60,820 nt of DNA, from positions 1 through 60,820 of the forward strand of contig NZ_BJDK01000021.1 of assembly GCF_005405105.1 (NCBI RefSeq). Reading direction: 5' to 3'. The notes beneath the pieces were generated by a model. It was not told the origin of the DNA and made no database searches. It worked only from the letters and a program-made list of their open reading frames with translations. The number at the start of each line of letters is the position of its first letter. Positions within the stretch are counted from its first letter, which is position 1. The translations under genes were made by a program, and so were the position numbers. Below are positions 50,601 to 58,579 of this stretch, piece by piece. The DNA comes from Lactiplantibacillus dongliensis (lineage in GTDB: Bacteria > Bacillota > Bacilli > Lactobacillales > Lactobacillaceae).

Positions 50601-53350
50601 CGGTTAATAGCGGTAATGGCTATACTGCGAACCTAGCTGTCATTGATCCAGTGATTGAAAAGACAGCGGTTAATGTGACAAAGACCTGGGTAACGCCAGC
50701 TAGTGTCAAGACGCCCGCCGTTACGGTGACGTTGCAAGCTGGCGGTGTTACCACTGGCCAAACATTAACGCTATCTAGTGCTAATAATTATCAAGGGACG
50801 TTTAGTAACTTGGATGCCACCGATGCGCATGGGAAGACCATTATTTACACGGTTGTTGAAACCGTGCCGACTGGTTACACTAGTGCACAAACTGGGACCG
50901 ACCAAGTGACCATCACCAATACCTATCAGACTGGGACAATCAATATTGTTAAAACCGGTAGTGATACCAAGACTGGTTTGAGCGGTGCGACCTTTGTCGT
51001 AGTTGATGGTAGTGGTCAGGCCGTTGCGACTGGGACGACTGATAGCCAAGGTCAATTGACGTTTACTGGTTTACTTCAGGGTACTTATACCTTGAAAGAA
51101 GCTAGTGCGCCAGCAGGTTATCAGTTTGTTGATGCTCAAACGGTTACTGTTAATAGCGGTAATAAATATACGGCTAACTTAGCCATCACTGATCCAGTGA
51201 TTGAAAAGACGACTGTTAATGTTACTAAAGCTTGGGTAATTCCAGCTGGTGTTACAACGCCCGCTGTTACAGTGACGTTGTATATCAACGGTGTTACCTC
51301 TGATCAAACATTGACGTTGTCCAGTGCTAATAATTATCAAGGGACGTTTAGTAACTTGGATGCCACCGATGCGCATGGGAAGACCATTATTTACAAGGTT
51401 GTTGAAACCGTGCCGACTGGTTATACGAGTGCACAAACAACTGATGGTCATCAAGTGACTATCACCAATACCTATCAAACTGGGACAATCACCATTGTCA
51501 AAACTGGTAGTGATACGAAGACTGCTTTGGCTGGTGCGACCTTTACTTTAGTTGATGGAAATGGTCAGATTGTTAAGACTGGGACGACTGATAATCAAGG
51601 CCAATTAGCGTTCACTGATTTGAATCAAGGTAGTTATACCTTGAAAGAAACCAATGCGCCAGCTGGCTACCAGCTAGTTGCTGATCAAACAATTACAGTT
51701 GACTATACTAATGGTTATGCCGCTAACTTAGCCATCACTGATCCAGTTATCCCAATGACGACCATTACGGTTAACAAGCATTGGGCCAATACCCAAGGCA
51801 AGGTGGTAACATCGCCGGTGACGATGACCTTATCAGCGAATGGCAAGGCGGTACAAACGTTAATCCTAACGGCCGAAACTGGCTATACGGGTCAGTTTAC
51901 GAACTTAGCCATGACTACTGCTGATGGGACACCGATTGTGTATACAGTTAGTGAAACACCAGTTGCAGGTTATACGATGAGTGGTGGTCAGCTAGTTGAC
52001 GGTGTGGTTGACTTTACGAATACGCTACAAACGGGTTCGTTGACCATTACAAAAGTTGACAGTCAGACGCAAACAGCTTTAGCTGGTGCGACCTTTGACT
52101 TGCGTGATGCTAATGGACAGCTTGTTCAGACTGGCACCACGGATGTGCAAGGCCGATTAACCTTTACTGGTCTAGTTAGCGGCACCTATACGTTACATGA
52201 AGCGACCGCGCCAACTGGCTATCAGTTAGCCGCTGATCAAATGGTAACGGTCGATGCGACTAGTGCTAAAGCGGCTGGTATTACGGTGGCGGATGTCGCA
52301 GTACCCGTAATTGTTGTGCCACCAACGACCACAATTACCGTTAACAAACACTGGGTACAAGTGCCAGCGTCAACGACGACGCCAAGTGTCACGGTAACCT
52401 TAGTGGCTAATGGGACGTTAACTGATCAAACCTTAACGTTGACGGCAGCTAATGGGTACACGGGCCAGTTCACGAACTTAGCAGTGAACGATGCCAATGA
52501 CCAAGCGATGACTTATACGGTTGTTGAAACTCCAATTGCAGGTTATACCACAACTGGTGGCAACGTCGTTAACGGGGTTGCTGATATTACCAACACTTGG
52601 GTCAAGGTACCAGTTATTCCAATCCCAACTGGGTCGTTGCAAGTGATTAAAGTTGATGCCACCACTAAACATCGTTTAGCCGGTGCCGCTTTTGACTTGC
52701 GCGATGTCAGTGGAAACTTGGTTGCGAGTGGTGTGACTGCTGAAAACGGTCAAGTCATGTTTAACAACTTAACTTATGGGACGTATCAAGTCGTTGAAAC
52801 GACTGCGCCAGCTGGTTATGATTTAAATACTAAGCCACAACTGGTGACAATCGGGGAGACGACCATGCAATCGATCACGGTTGCGGATACCGCGACCGTT
52901 GTACCACCAGTTAAACCAGTTGTTCCTGTGACGCCAGCAACACCGACGAAACCAGAACAACCAAGGCAACCGACAACACCAACAATTCCGACTAAACCAG
53001 TTGTTCCGGTTAAACCAGAACAACCGGGATACCCTGATGTGGTGACCGTGACGGTAACGCCAGATCAACCAGCGGGGGTCACGTTTGGTGAATACTATGG
53101 TGGCATTACGCCAAAACAACCACAGTTAACCACGGTGACAAAGTCTTCAACCGATTGGCCAACAGTAGTAACCACAACGGTGACTGCCAGTGCTGCGACG
53201 GTGATGCCAACTAAAACGGCCACGCCGAAAGTTGCCCACCAACAATTGCCACAAACTAATGATGCGACTGCACTTTGGTTAAAGTTATTAGGGCTAATTG
53301 GCTTGTTATTAAGCGGCTTAAGTTATGCACGTTTTAAAAGGTTAGACTAA
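47699..53350 (+). CDS. giant LPXTG-anchored adhesin with SpaA/Cna-B repeats (1883 aa)
   Basis: A sortase-anchored surface protein. Order: signal peptide (MRLKTILAGTATLLTLMAAN, cleavage near AQA-AS); Ser-rich linker (about 57-127); an adhesin domain of MSCRAMM-like beta-sandwich type (about 220-460, e.g. ATITLPDSLRFP); then alternating SpaA-type and Cna-B-type modules from about 510 to 1730, with seven SpaA units (VKTGSDTKTGLSGATF ... YTLKETSAPTGYQ) and six Cna-B units (VTKAW ... ANNYQGTFSNLD). Lys in the first strand and Glu in LKET/VVET are the usual isopeptide-bond residues. A Pro-rich wall-spanning part, LPQTN (1850-1854), a hydrophobic helix and RFKR complete it. ATG 47699 follows AAGGAGG. 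Ligand unknown; collagen or mucus components are typical for relatives. Confidence 0.93.
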   Translation: MRLKTILAGTATLLTLMAANTVKAQAASQSTTATSDADTTATSSATTTKQVVTLHNSSADSSGGSNDTSNGTTANNSSSTSSSSASSSSVSSSSVSSSSVSSSASSSSNSSSDDSSSSTPSASASSSSTPAPVSPVKADSTVKDATPDTTVSDVSSAANPAASELNQQQLLVQSQAKSTSATLANSQLATQMYNAAVTSQKGSLFASNLATGILPFASFKMLLAKSALPVNGIDADDIVSITDTNGKTYTASDVLSAYASYTAVYNWSIADGVDIADGATATITLPDSLRFPSKVISFAIMMNGNQVGTVTTDKDATTATMTFNSYFADHQLDSRHGTVQFSTAGTDTTAGDDNYKINKVGWIDSSNPDQLYWNIVINPNGETWNKVKITDELGLYQTLNTNSVTVETVDTAGKHTTTADYTLTVNGNVLTFDFSQIKTEINLYYTVVMDPGHLYTNSAKVAYTPAAGTDPDGSGTTTPGDGGNPSTGTDDNQETAQSNPALSFDGSATADGTVYGVLITKTDAADTTKVLAGAMYDLYDGTGTTLMQPGLTTDKNGQISISHLAAGDYVLKETNAPTGYLLSTTPVSFTVSADTATITAAGNTTATIVPVKVTDKAIEQTTLDVTKVWSQVPTDVTTPAVTVTLWANGVATSQTLSLSSANNYQGTFSNLDKTDANGTDIKYTVVESTLAGYVSTQSTTGNQVTITNTYQTGTINIVKTGSDTKTGLSGATFALVDDSGNTVASGTTDSQGKLTFTGLKQGSYTLKETSVPTGYQFVADQAVTFDDTQGYTANLAITDPVIEKTTVKVTKAWVAPAGVTTPAVTVMLYINGVASDQTLTLSSANNYQGAFSNLDATDAHGTTIKYTVSEINVPDGYTSTQTTVGNQVTITNTYRTGTINIAKTGSDTKTGLSGATFVLVDQDGQTVASGTTDANGQLSLTGLLQGTYTLKETSAPAGYQFVDDQTVTVNSGNGYTANLAVIDPVIEKTAVNVTKTWVTPASVKTPAVTVTLQAGGVTTGQTLTLSSANNYQGTFSNLDATDAHGKTIIYTVVETVPTGYTSAQTGTDQVTITNTYQTGTINIVKTGSDTKTGLSGATFVVVDGSGQAVATGTTDSQGQLTFTGLLQGTYTLKEASAPAGYQFVDAQTVTVNSGNKYTANLAITDPVIEKTTVNVTKAWVIPAGVTTPAVTVTLYINGVTSDQTLTLSSANNYQGTFSNLDATDAHGKTIIYKVVETVPTGYTSAQTTDGHQVTITNTYQTGTITIVKTGSDTKTALAGATFTLVDGNGQIVKTGTTDNQGQLAFTDLNQGSYTLKETNAPAGYQLVADQTITVDYTNGYAANLAITDPVIPMTTITVNKHWANTQGKVVTSPVTMTLSANGKAVQTLILTAETGYTGQFTNLAMTTADGTPIVYTVSETPVAGYTMSGGQLVDGVVDFTNTLQTGSLTITKVDSQTQTALAGATFDLRDANGQLVQTGTTDVQGRLTFTGLVSGTYTLHEATAPTGYQLAADQMVTVDATSAKAAGITVADVAVPVIVVPPTTTITVNKHWVQVPASTTTPSVTVTLVANGTLTDQTLTLTAANGYTGQFTNLAVNDANDQAMTYTVVETPIAGYTTTGGNVVNGVADITNTWVKVPVIPIPTGSLQVIKVDATTKHRLAGAAFDLRDVSGNLVASGVTAENGQVMFNNLTYGTYQVVETTAPAGYDLNTKPQLVTIGETTMQSITVADTATVVPPVKPVVPVTPATPTKPEQPRQPTTPTIPTKPVVPVKPEQPGYPDVVTVTVTPDQPAGVTFGEYYGGITPKQPQLTTVTKSSTDWPTVVTTTVTASAATVMPTKTATPKVAHQQLPQTNDATALWLKLLGLIGLLLSGLSYARFKRLD
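49835..52030 (+). repeat. about 549-bp tandem coding repeat (SpaA + Cna-B pair)
   Basis: The segment starting GGNACNATTAACATTG recurs at about 49835, 50386, 50932 and 51482, a period of about 549 bases (183 codons). Units are highly similar at DNA level, e.g. CAAGGGACGTTTAGTAACTT and GCGCATGGGAAGACCATTAT are repeated. A diverged pair starts near 52030. Copy number should vary by recombination. Confidence 0.85.
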
Positions 53351-53402
53351 AAAAAGTTCGTTCGACATCTCAAAATTTTGAGGTGCTGAACGAACTTTTT
53401 TC
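53350..53402. terminator. bidirectional terminator after the adhesin gene
   Basis: AAAAAAGTTCGTTC / GAACGAACTTTTTT with inner CTCAAAA/TTTTGAG, T-runs on both sides. Confidence 0.92.
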
Positions 53403-53412
53403 TTGTTTAAGT

Positions 53413-53544
53413 TTAGCGACGATTCTGGCCAGACTCCTCATCATGACGTACTCGCACTGGTTGAGCAGCGGGTGTCCGCCCGCCTGCCAAAACGCCGGCG
53501 ACGGCAGCCAAACCCGCGGCCGCTAATAAACCTGCTAGTAACAT
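53413..53544 (-). CDS. 43-residue membrane peptide
   Basis: A tiny gene with convincing translation signals: ATG 53544, GGAGG 9 bases upstream. The peptide has one Ala/Leu/Gly-rich membrane segment (MLLAGLLAAAGLAAVAGVLA) and a charged, Arg/Glu-rich tail (VRVRHDEESGQNRR). It follows the Rgg/PlcR-like regulator gene by 87 bases on the same strand and ends at the shared terminator. It may be a small membrane regulator, a toxin-like peptide or a signal precursor; none can be shown from sequence. Confidence 0.6.
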   Translation of the reverse strand: MLLAGLLAAAGLAAVAGVLAGGRTPAAQPVRVRHDEESGQNRR

Positions 53545-53631
53545 AATCCAGGACCTCCTATCGTCATTTCCGCTTCTTGATACTTGCAGTTTAGGCGACT
53601 TGGGCAAGAATTGCAATTAATAAGCTGGTCC

Positions 53632-54474
53632 TTAAAGCGAATTTGAATAATTTGTAATTTTCTTAAGTAATTGCCGGTTATTGTTGATTCTTGCAAAGGC
53701 ACAAGCATCGCTTAATAATTCTTGTTGTTCAGGACCACCGGCACTTAATTGTGCTTGTAAGAATTTAATCTTTGCGACGTAGTAAGTCACATGATGTTCT
53801 GCGCAAACGGTAATTGCATAGGCGAGCAACGTTCTACTGATAGTTTCTTCGCCAATCTTGGCATAAAAATTACCGGTATAGTAAGCCAAATTGATGACGC
53901 GCCAAACACTGGCGGTAGTTTCTAATGAAAGATCGGTTAAAGCTTGACGGACTTTTTCAAAATAATATTCGGCTTTATCCGGTTCGTGATTATTTTGATA
54001 GGCGATCCCAGTACCACAATAAGCCAATTGGGTATAGATTGTGGCATGGGGTTCATCTAAATCTGTAATAATTTGATCGAAGTTAAATAACACGTCACTG
54101 ATTGGGTGCTGATTTAAAGCGGCAACGTAGCCTTTTAGATAACAGTATTGTAGCTTAGTTTCCAAGTCATGACGCGGTTTATCGGTGATTTTACTTAGTC
54201 GATTTTCGGCGTCCGTATATTCACTAGTGATGAGGTCGAATTCAATCGTGGCGAGTTCTTTTAAGACCGCCGCATCGGCAACACGCTCAGTTGGAAAGAC
54301 ATCTTCTAATTGTAAATGCAGTCGCTGACAAAGCTGTGCAACGATGCGAATCGCTGGCGCCTTACCATTGTTTTCAAATTTACTTAAAGTTGCTTGTGTA
54401 CAAATGCCGTCGGATAAGGCTTTCTGGGATAAACCTAGTGCCTTTCGACGGGCAATGAATAATTCGATATTCAT
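53632..54474 (-). CDS. Rgg/PlcR-like (RRNPP-type) HTH-TPR regulator
   Basis: A 280-residue cytoplasmic regulator. An N-terminal XRE helix-turn-helix (LSQKALSDGICTQATLSKFE) is followed by an all-helical region (about 70-280) with TPR-like repeats (GTGIAYQNNHEPDKAEYYFE). This is the design of Rgg/PlcR/ComR regulators, which bind short imported peptides. ATG at 54474 has GGGAGG about 5-10 bases upstream. The neighbouring 43-residue peptide gene and the OppA gene (a possible peptide importer) downstream of its promoter side make a peptide-signalling role worth testing, but no obvious pheromone precursor is seen. Confidence 0.82.
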   Translation of the reverse strand: MNIELFIARRKALGLSQKALSDGICTQATLSKFENNGKAPAIRIVAQLCQRLHLQLEDVFPTERVADAAVLKELATIEFDLITSEYTDAENRLSKITDKPRHDLETKLQYCYLKGYVAALNQHPISDVLFNFDQIITDLDEPHATIYTQLAYCGTGIAYQNNHEPDKAEYYFEKVRQALTDLSLETTASVWRVINLAYYTGNFYAKIGEETISRTLLAYAITVCAEHHVTYYVAKIKFLQAQLSAGGPEQQELLSDACAFARINNNRQLLKKITNYSNSL

Positions 54475-54759
54475 TTATATTTTCCTCCCTTGAAAGGCAA
54501 TTAGATTACCAATAGTATCGGGGCTGAGATGCGCTCTTATCTTTAATTAAACAATGTTTATATAATTTTGTCAATATTTATAAAGCATACTTGATATTCT
54601 GAAAATATATTGTTTTTATTGATTGATTTTCATGAAAAATGAATACATATCCCTAAATTGACCGCATCAGGCCGGTATTTGGTCGGGCTGAATGGAAGGT
54701 AGCAGTAAACTTTCACCAGAAAAGAAGACTTTAGTCGATTATCTTTGTTAATCAGTTAT

Positions 54760-54880
54760 CTTGGCTGTGAGGTTGATTTCCAAAATACTCGGACTTAGGA
54801 CAACGACAGTTTTGAAAACTTCAGAATGGTTCATGGTGTTCTAGCGCTTTAAAAGGACTATTGTCGGGAATTTAATTAAT
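54760..54880 (+). repeat. A-module vestige (copy 9)
   Basis: GAGGTTGATTTCCAAAATAC and the later TTTTGAAAACTTCAGAATGG and CTAGCGCTTT recall the A module and its end, but pairing has been lost. The stretch 54475-54759 is AT-rich and shows only the upstream region of the regulator gene. Confidence 0.45.
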
Positions 54881-54889
54881 AGGACTAGT

Positions 54890-55065
54890 TTAAGCGGAGC
54901 AGGGCAGGCATGGTATCTCCCGTGTCGATGCAGTTAGCCAGCGGGATGGGCTGGTTTACTGCATGGGACGACCTCAGAGACGTGGGTTTCGGCCTTGAGG
55001 CGAGGGCGTAGATGTACTTAGGCTATGACCGGTCCCCACCGGATAGCGTGCTTGCCTGGCGGAAC
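54890..55065 (+). repeat. structured GC-rich element C, copy 2
   Basis: Outer pairing GGCAGGCA ... TGCTTGCC; an inner hairpin GCAGTTAGCCAGC/GCTGGTTTACTGC; a second CCTCA/TTGAGG hairpin whose loop is AGACGTGGGTTTCGGC, nearly identical to AGACGTGGGTTACGGC in copy 1 (14680). It also shares CGTGTCGA and CCCCACCG with copy 1. It lies 3' of the oppA terminator. Confidence 0.72.
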
Positions 55066-55086
55066 GAGATTTAAGCACCATAACCC

Positions 55087-55133
55087 AAAACAAGGCCACA
55101 AGCTAAATCAAATTAGCTTGTAGCCTTGTTTTA
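55087..55133. terminator. terminator of the oppA-like gene
   Basis: AAACAAGGC-CAAGCTAA / TTAGCTTG-GCCTTGTTT with T-runs on both strands. Confidence 0.9.
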
Positions 55134-55152
55134 AATGTGAATGCTTAGTCAG

Positions 55153-56811
55153 CTATTTAGCCATGTAAGCATCCTTGAAGTTGTAGTTGATACCGGCAGT
55201 GTTATAAACCAAGCCCTTCAACTTAGGATTGACCATTTGAGCGACCACGTTTTGTGAAAGTGGTGCGACCCCTTGGTCAGTTCCAATTGTCTTTTCGGCT
55301 GTTGCCAAAGCTTCCCAACGCTTCTTCGTGCTGGTTGTGCTGTTAGCAGTCTTAACGGCAGCGTCGAATTGCTTGTTTTGCCATTTCCCGAAGTTGTAGT
55401 CATTGGTTGAAGTCATGATCCCTAAGTCAGAGATTGGATCAGCAAAGTCGGCTTGCCATGCGGAGATGACCAACTGGAAGTTCCCAGCGACTTCGCGTGA
55501 AATCCGGGTCTTATAAGGAACGGTGACACTCTTAACCGTCAAACCAGGTAATTCTTTTTCCAATTGACCTTGGACATATTCAGATAAAGCTTTCATTTGG
55601 TCAGTATCGTCATGAGTCAAGGTTAAGGTTAGCTTCTTCTTGCCAAGTTCTTTTAGACCTTGTTTCCAAAGGGTCTTGGCCTTAGCGTTGTTTTGCGTGA
55701 CCGAAGCTTTGACTTCATTTTCAGTGGCGAAATCTTTCTTAGTAGTTGGGTCCTTAGCTAAACCAGCGGTAACAAAGCCAGTTGGGGTTACGGAACCATC
55801 GCCTAAGACATTGTTAACCAATTCTTTACGGTTCAATGTCATGGACATTGCTTGGCGCACCTGCTTGTTAGCGAGTGCTTTAACTTTCTTTTGGTTGTAT
55901 TCCAAGTAATTCAACCGTGATGATTTACGAATCGTGAGCTTACTGTTGTTCTTTTCGTTCTTAACTTGTTGACCAGATAAGGTAGCGACGTCTAACTTAC
56001 CGCTTTGGAATAAGTTAAAGGCGGTCGTGGTCGACTTCACAACTTGATCGTTGATCTTAGTCAAGTGGACGTTCTTCTTATCCCAGTAGCTGTTGTTCTT
56101 AACCAAGGTCCAAGTTGAGTTCGTGCCTTGCCAACCGGTCATCTTGAATGGGCCATCGTAGACCATCTTGCTGGAGCTGGTCCCGTAGTCCTTACCGTAC
56201 TTTTCAACGGCGTGTTGGTTTTGTGGGAAGAAGACCACGAAGCCCATCAAGAGTTTAAAGTATTGCATGGGTTTTTCCAATGTGACAGTTAACTTGTAAT
56301 TACCATCTGCTTTGATCCCTAATGTTGAGGGTTTCGCTTTACCATTCGTGATCTTGTCAGCGTTCTTGATCCCAGAGTAGAGGTAAGCGTATTGTGAGGC
56401 CGTCTTTGGATTAACGGTACGACGCCAGCCATAGACGAAATCTTTAGCGGTGACTTTATCGCCGTTGCTCCATTTAGCGTTCTTGCGTAACGTGAAGGTG
56501 TAAGTCTTTTTATCTTTAGAGACTTTGGTGGCCGTGGCAATTCCGGGGGTCGCTTTGCTATCTTTACCTAAACGATACAACCCTTCTTGCGAATTGTTGA
56601 TCATCGTCCCACTGATAACATCAATGGCCAATGATGGGTCCAATGTGGATAAGTCTTGGCCGTTTTCGGACCAATTTAAGACTTGGGACTTGGCCAAATT
56701 ACCTGAAGTGGCACTGCTGCTAGAACTTGAGCTTTTGCTACCGCAAGCGGTTAATAAGAAAACGGCGGCCGCTGTGACGGCTAAAACAGTTGAAACTTTT
56801 TTTAATTGCAT
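55153..56811 (-). CDS. oppA: oligopeptide ABC transporter substrate-binding lipoprotein
   Basis: A 552-residue lipoprotein of the family-5 solute-binding proteins (OppA/DppA). Lipobox LLTAC near residue 22, Ser-rich linker, then the family core (STLDPSLAIDVISGTMINNS; WSNGDKVTAKDFVYGWRR). It binds oligopeptides outside the membrane and delivers them to Opp permeases, which are not encoded here, so it is an orphan binding protein sharing another system's permease. ATG 56811 with AGGGGG about 11 bases upstream. Codon use is highly biased, indicating strong expression. It could import signalling peptides for the Rgg-like regulator nearby. Confidence 0.92.
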   Translation of the reverse strand: MQLKKVSTVLAVTAAAVFLLTACGSKSSSSSSSATSGNLAKSQVLNWSENGQDLSTLDPSLAIDVISGTMINNSQEGLYRLGKDSKATPGIATATKVSKDKKTYTFTLRKNAKWSNGDKVTAKDFVYGWRRTVNPKTASQYAYLYSGIKNADKITNGKAKPSTLGIKADGNYKLTVTLEKPMQYFKLLMGFVVFFPQNQHAVEKYGKDYGTSSSKMVYDGPFKMTGWQGTNSTWTLVKNNSYWDKKNVHLTKINDQVVKSTTTAFNLFQSGKLDVATLSGQQVKNEKNNSKLTIRKSSRLNYLEYNQKKVKALANKQVRQAMSMTLNRKELVNNVLGDGSVTPTGFVTAGLAKDPTTKKDFATENEVKASVTQNNAKAKTLWKQGLKELGKKKLTLTLTHDDTDQMKALSEYVQGQLEKELPGLTVKSVTVPYKTRISREVAGNFQLVISAWQADFADPISDLGIMTSTNDYNFGKWQNKQFDAAVKTANSTTSTKKRWEALATAEKTIGTDQGVAPLSQNVVAQMVNPKLKGLVYNTAGINYNFKDAYMAK

Positions 56812-56910
56812 ATGTATAATATCCCCCTAGTTCTTTTTATGATATGTGTATGAGAATACATTAGAATTGGATTAAAATCAACTGTTATTTTTTAATAATT
56901 TAATTTAGTG

Positions 56911-56961
56911 GACACAAAAACCCACCCAGCCTTGATTTAAAGGGTGAGCGGGCTTTTGTGA
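56911..56961 (-). terminator. terminator of the serC-serA-GNAT operon
   Basis: On the minus strand ACAAAAGCCCGCTCACCC pairs with GGGTGGGTTTTTGT across an A/T loop, immediately after the GNAT stop. Confidence 0.8.
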
Positions 56962-56962
56962 A

Positions 56963-57397
56963 TTAACGGTACCAACGCATCGTGTATTCCGGTTGATGGG
57001 TGGCTTTATCAACACCTTGCTTGTGCACGTGAAAGCCGCTGTGATGGTAGAAGGCAACGGCATTACGATTGGCCACATATACCGAAAGCTGCAATTTATG
57101 ATGCTGGGCTTTAGCAGCATCTAATAATGCGGTCCCAACGCCATGTTGCTGGGCCGTTGGTTGGACGAACAGCCCAGCAATATCGTTACCTTGTAGACCA
57201 ATAAAGCCAAGGATTTGGTCGGTTTCCAGCGCCGCAATCAAAATTGCTTGCGGTAACGCCTGACGAACCGCGGCGGCTTGTTTACGCCAATAATCAGCAC
57301 GCACGAAGTCGTGAGCATGCAGGTTGCCGGCTAACCAGAGTGACATCAGCTGATTAAGTTGTTGATCCGTAGGTTGTTTCAAGGTTTGTATCTGCAT
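56963..57397 (-). CDS. GNAT-family N-acetyltransferase
   Basis: A 144-residue acetyltransferase with the acetyl-CoA motif IAGLFVQPTAQQHGVGTALL (about 73-92) and the C-terminal NRNAVAFYHHSGFHVH motif typical of YjaB/YiaC-like proteins. The substrate is unknown. It starts 12 bases after the serA stop, so it is the third gene of the serine operon. ATG 57397. A role in serine metabolism is possible by position only. Confidence 0.85.
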   Translation of the reverse strand: MQIQTLKQPTDQQLNQLMSLWLAGNLHAHDFVRADYWRKQAAAVRQALPQAILIAALETDQILGFIGLQGNDIAGLFVQPTAQQHGVGTALLDAAKAQHHKLQLSVYVANRNAVAFYHHSGFHVHKQGVDKATHQPEYTMRWYR

Positions 57398-57409
57398 TTG
57401 ACCGAATCC

Positions 57410-58579
57410 TTAGTGATTGATTAACAGTCGGACGCGATTGACTGCCGGAATTTTATTTAGCGCGTCGATAAGTTGTTGACTGCTTTCGTGATCCAAGTCA
57501 TCAACATCAATAATCGTGTAGGCGGTCTGCTTCTTGGCAGCGTTAGCCATCGTGGCGATGTTTAATCCGGCGGCGGCTAACTTTTGCGTGATTTGGCTGA
57601 CCATATTAGGCACGTTTTGATGGATGACGGTGAAGCGATAAGCAGCATTGAAGGGCACGTTTAACGTTGGCAGATTAATCGCATATTGAACATTGCCAGT
57701 CTCCAAATAGGTCATAATCGTCTGGGCAGCTTGCGTGGCCCCGTTGATCTCGGCTTCAATGGTGGACCCGCCAATATGTGGCGTGACGGTAATATCAGCG
57801 TGATTAGCTATTCGTGGCTCACCAAAGTCGGTGTAATAATGTGCGAGTCTGCCGGCTTTTAAGGCATCCAAAACAGCCCCGTTATCGACAATCCCACCCC
57901 GCGAGTAATTAAACAGTTGGACTTGTGGCTGCATTGCGGCCAGCTCAGGAGCGCCTAGTAAGTTTAACGTGTCTTCTTCTTTAGGTACGTGAACAGTGAC
58001 ATAATCTGCGTTTTTAACGGCGGTTTCGATGCTATCGGCGCGTTGGACTTGTTTGGCAATGTTCCAAGCAGCGTCGGCTGACAAATATGGGTCGTAACCG
58101 ATAACGTGCATCCCGAGACCTAGGGCAGCATTAGCGACCAGAGAGCCGACGTGGCCTAAGCCAATGACAGCCAGGGTCTTGCCTAATAATTCAGTGCCGT
58201 TAAACTTCGTCTTATCGTGTTCTGTCCGTTGTGAGACATCGGCTTCCGTGTGTTGGGCGGAGTAGTTGGCCGCAGCCATCAAGTTGCGTGACGCGATTAT
58301 CAGAAGCGCAATAATCAATTCTTTGACCGCGTTGGCGTTGCTACCGGGCGTGTTGAAGACGGCAGTCCCGTTCGCCGTGGCAGCCTCTAAGGGCACATTG
58401 TTTACCCCAGCACCGGCCCGGGCGATGACTTTGAGGGATTTTGGTAAAGCTTGGTGGTGCAGATCAACGGAGCGAATCAAATAAGCATCCGGTTCGTCAC
58501 TTTGATTTAATTGATAATCGGTTGTAAAGGCATCCAGACCAGCTTGCGCAATCGCATTATAAGTTTTAATTTGATACAT
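57410..58579 (-). CDS. serA: D-3-phosphoglycerate dehydrogenase
   Basis: A 389-residue NAD-dependent dehydrogenase, first step of serine synthesis (3-phosphoglycerate to 3-phosphohydroxypyruvate). Rossmann motif VIGLGHVGSLVANAALG, catalytic region NYSRGGIVDNGAVL, active-site His in VTPHIGGSTIEAE, and a C-terminal ACT domain (RFTVIHQNVPNMVSQITQKL), the shorter type without the allosteric-substrate-binding domain; the ACT domain may bind serine. ATG 58579 overlaps the end of serC by 14 bases with GGAGGA upstream, so it is coupled to serC. Controlled from the serine leader upstream of serC. Confidence 0.93.
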   Translation of the reverse strand: MYQIKTYNAIAQAGLDAFTTDYQLNQSDEPDAYLIRSVDLHHQALPKSLKVIARAGAGVNNVPLEAATANGTAVFNTPGSNANAVKELIIALLIIASRNLMAAANYSAQHTEADVSQRTEHDKTKFNGTELLGKTLAVIGLGHVGSLVANAALGLGMHVIGYDPYLSADAAWNIAKQVQRADSIETAVKNADYVTVHVPKEEDTLNLLGAPELAAMQPQVQLFNYSRGGIVDNGAVLDALKAGRLAHYYTDFGEPRIANHADITVTPHIGGSTIEAEINGATQAAQTIMTYLETGNVQYAINLPTLNVPFNAAYRFTVIHQNVPNMVSQITQKLAAAGLNIATMANAAKKQTAYTIIDVDDLDHESSQQLIDALNKIPAVNRVRLLINH

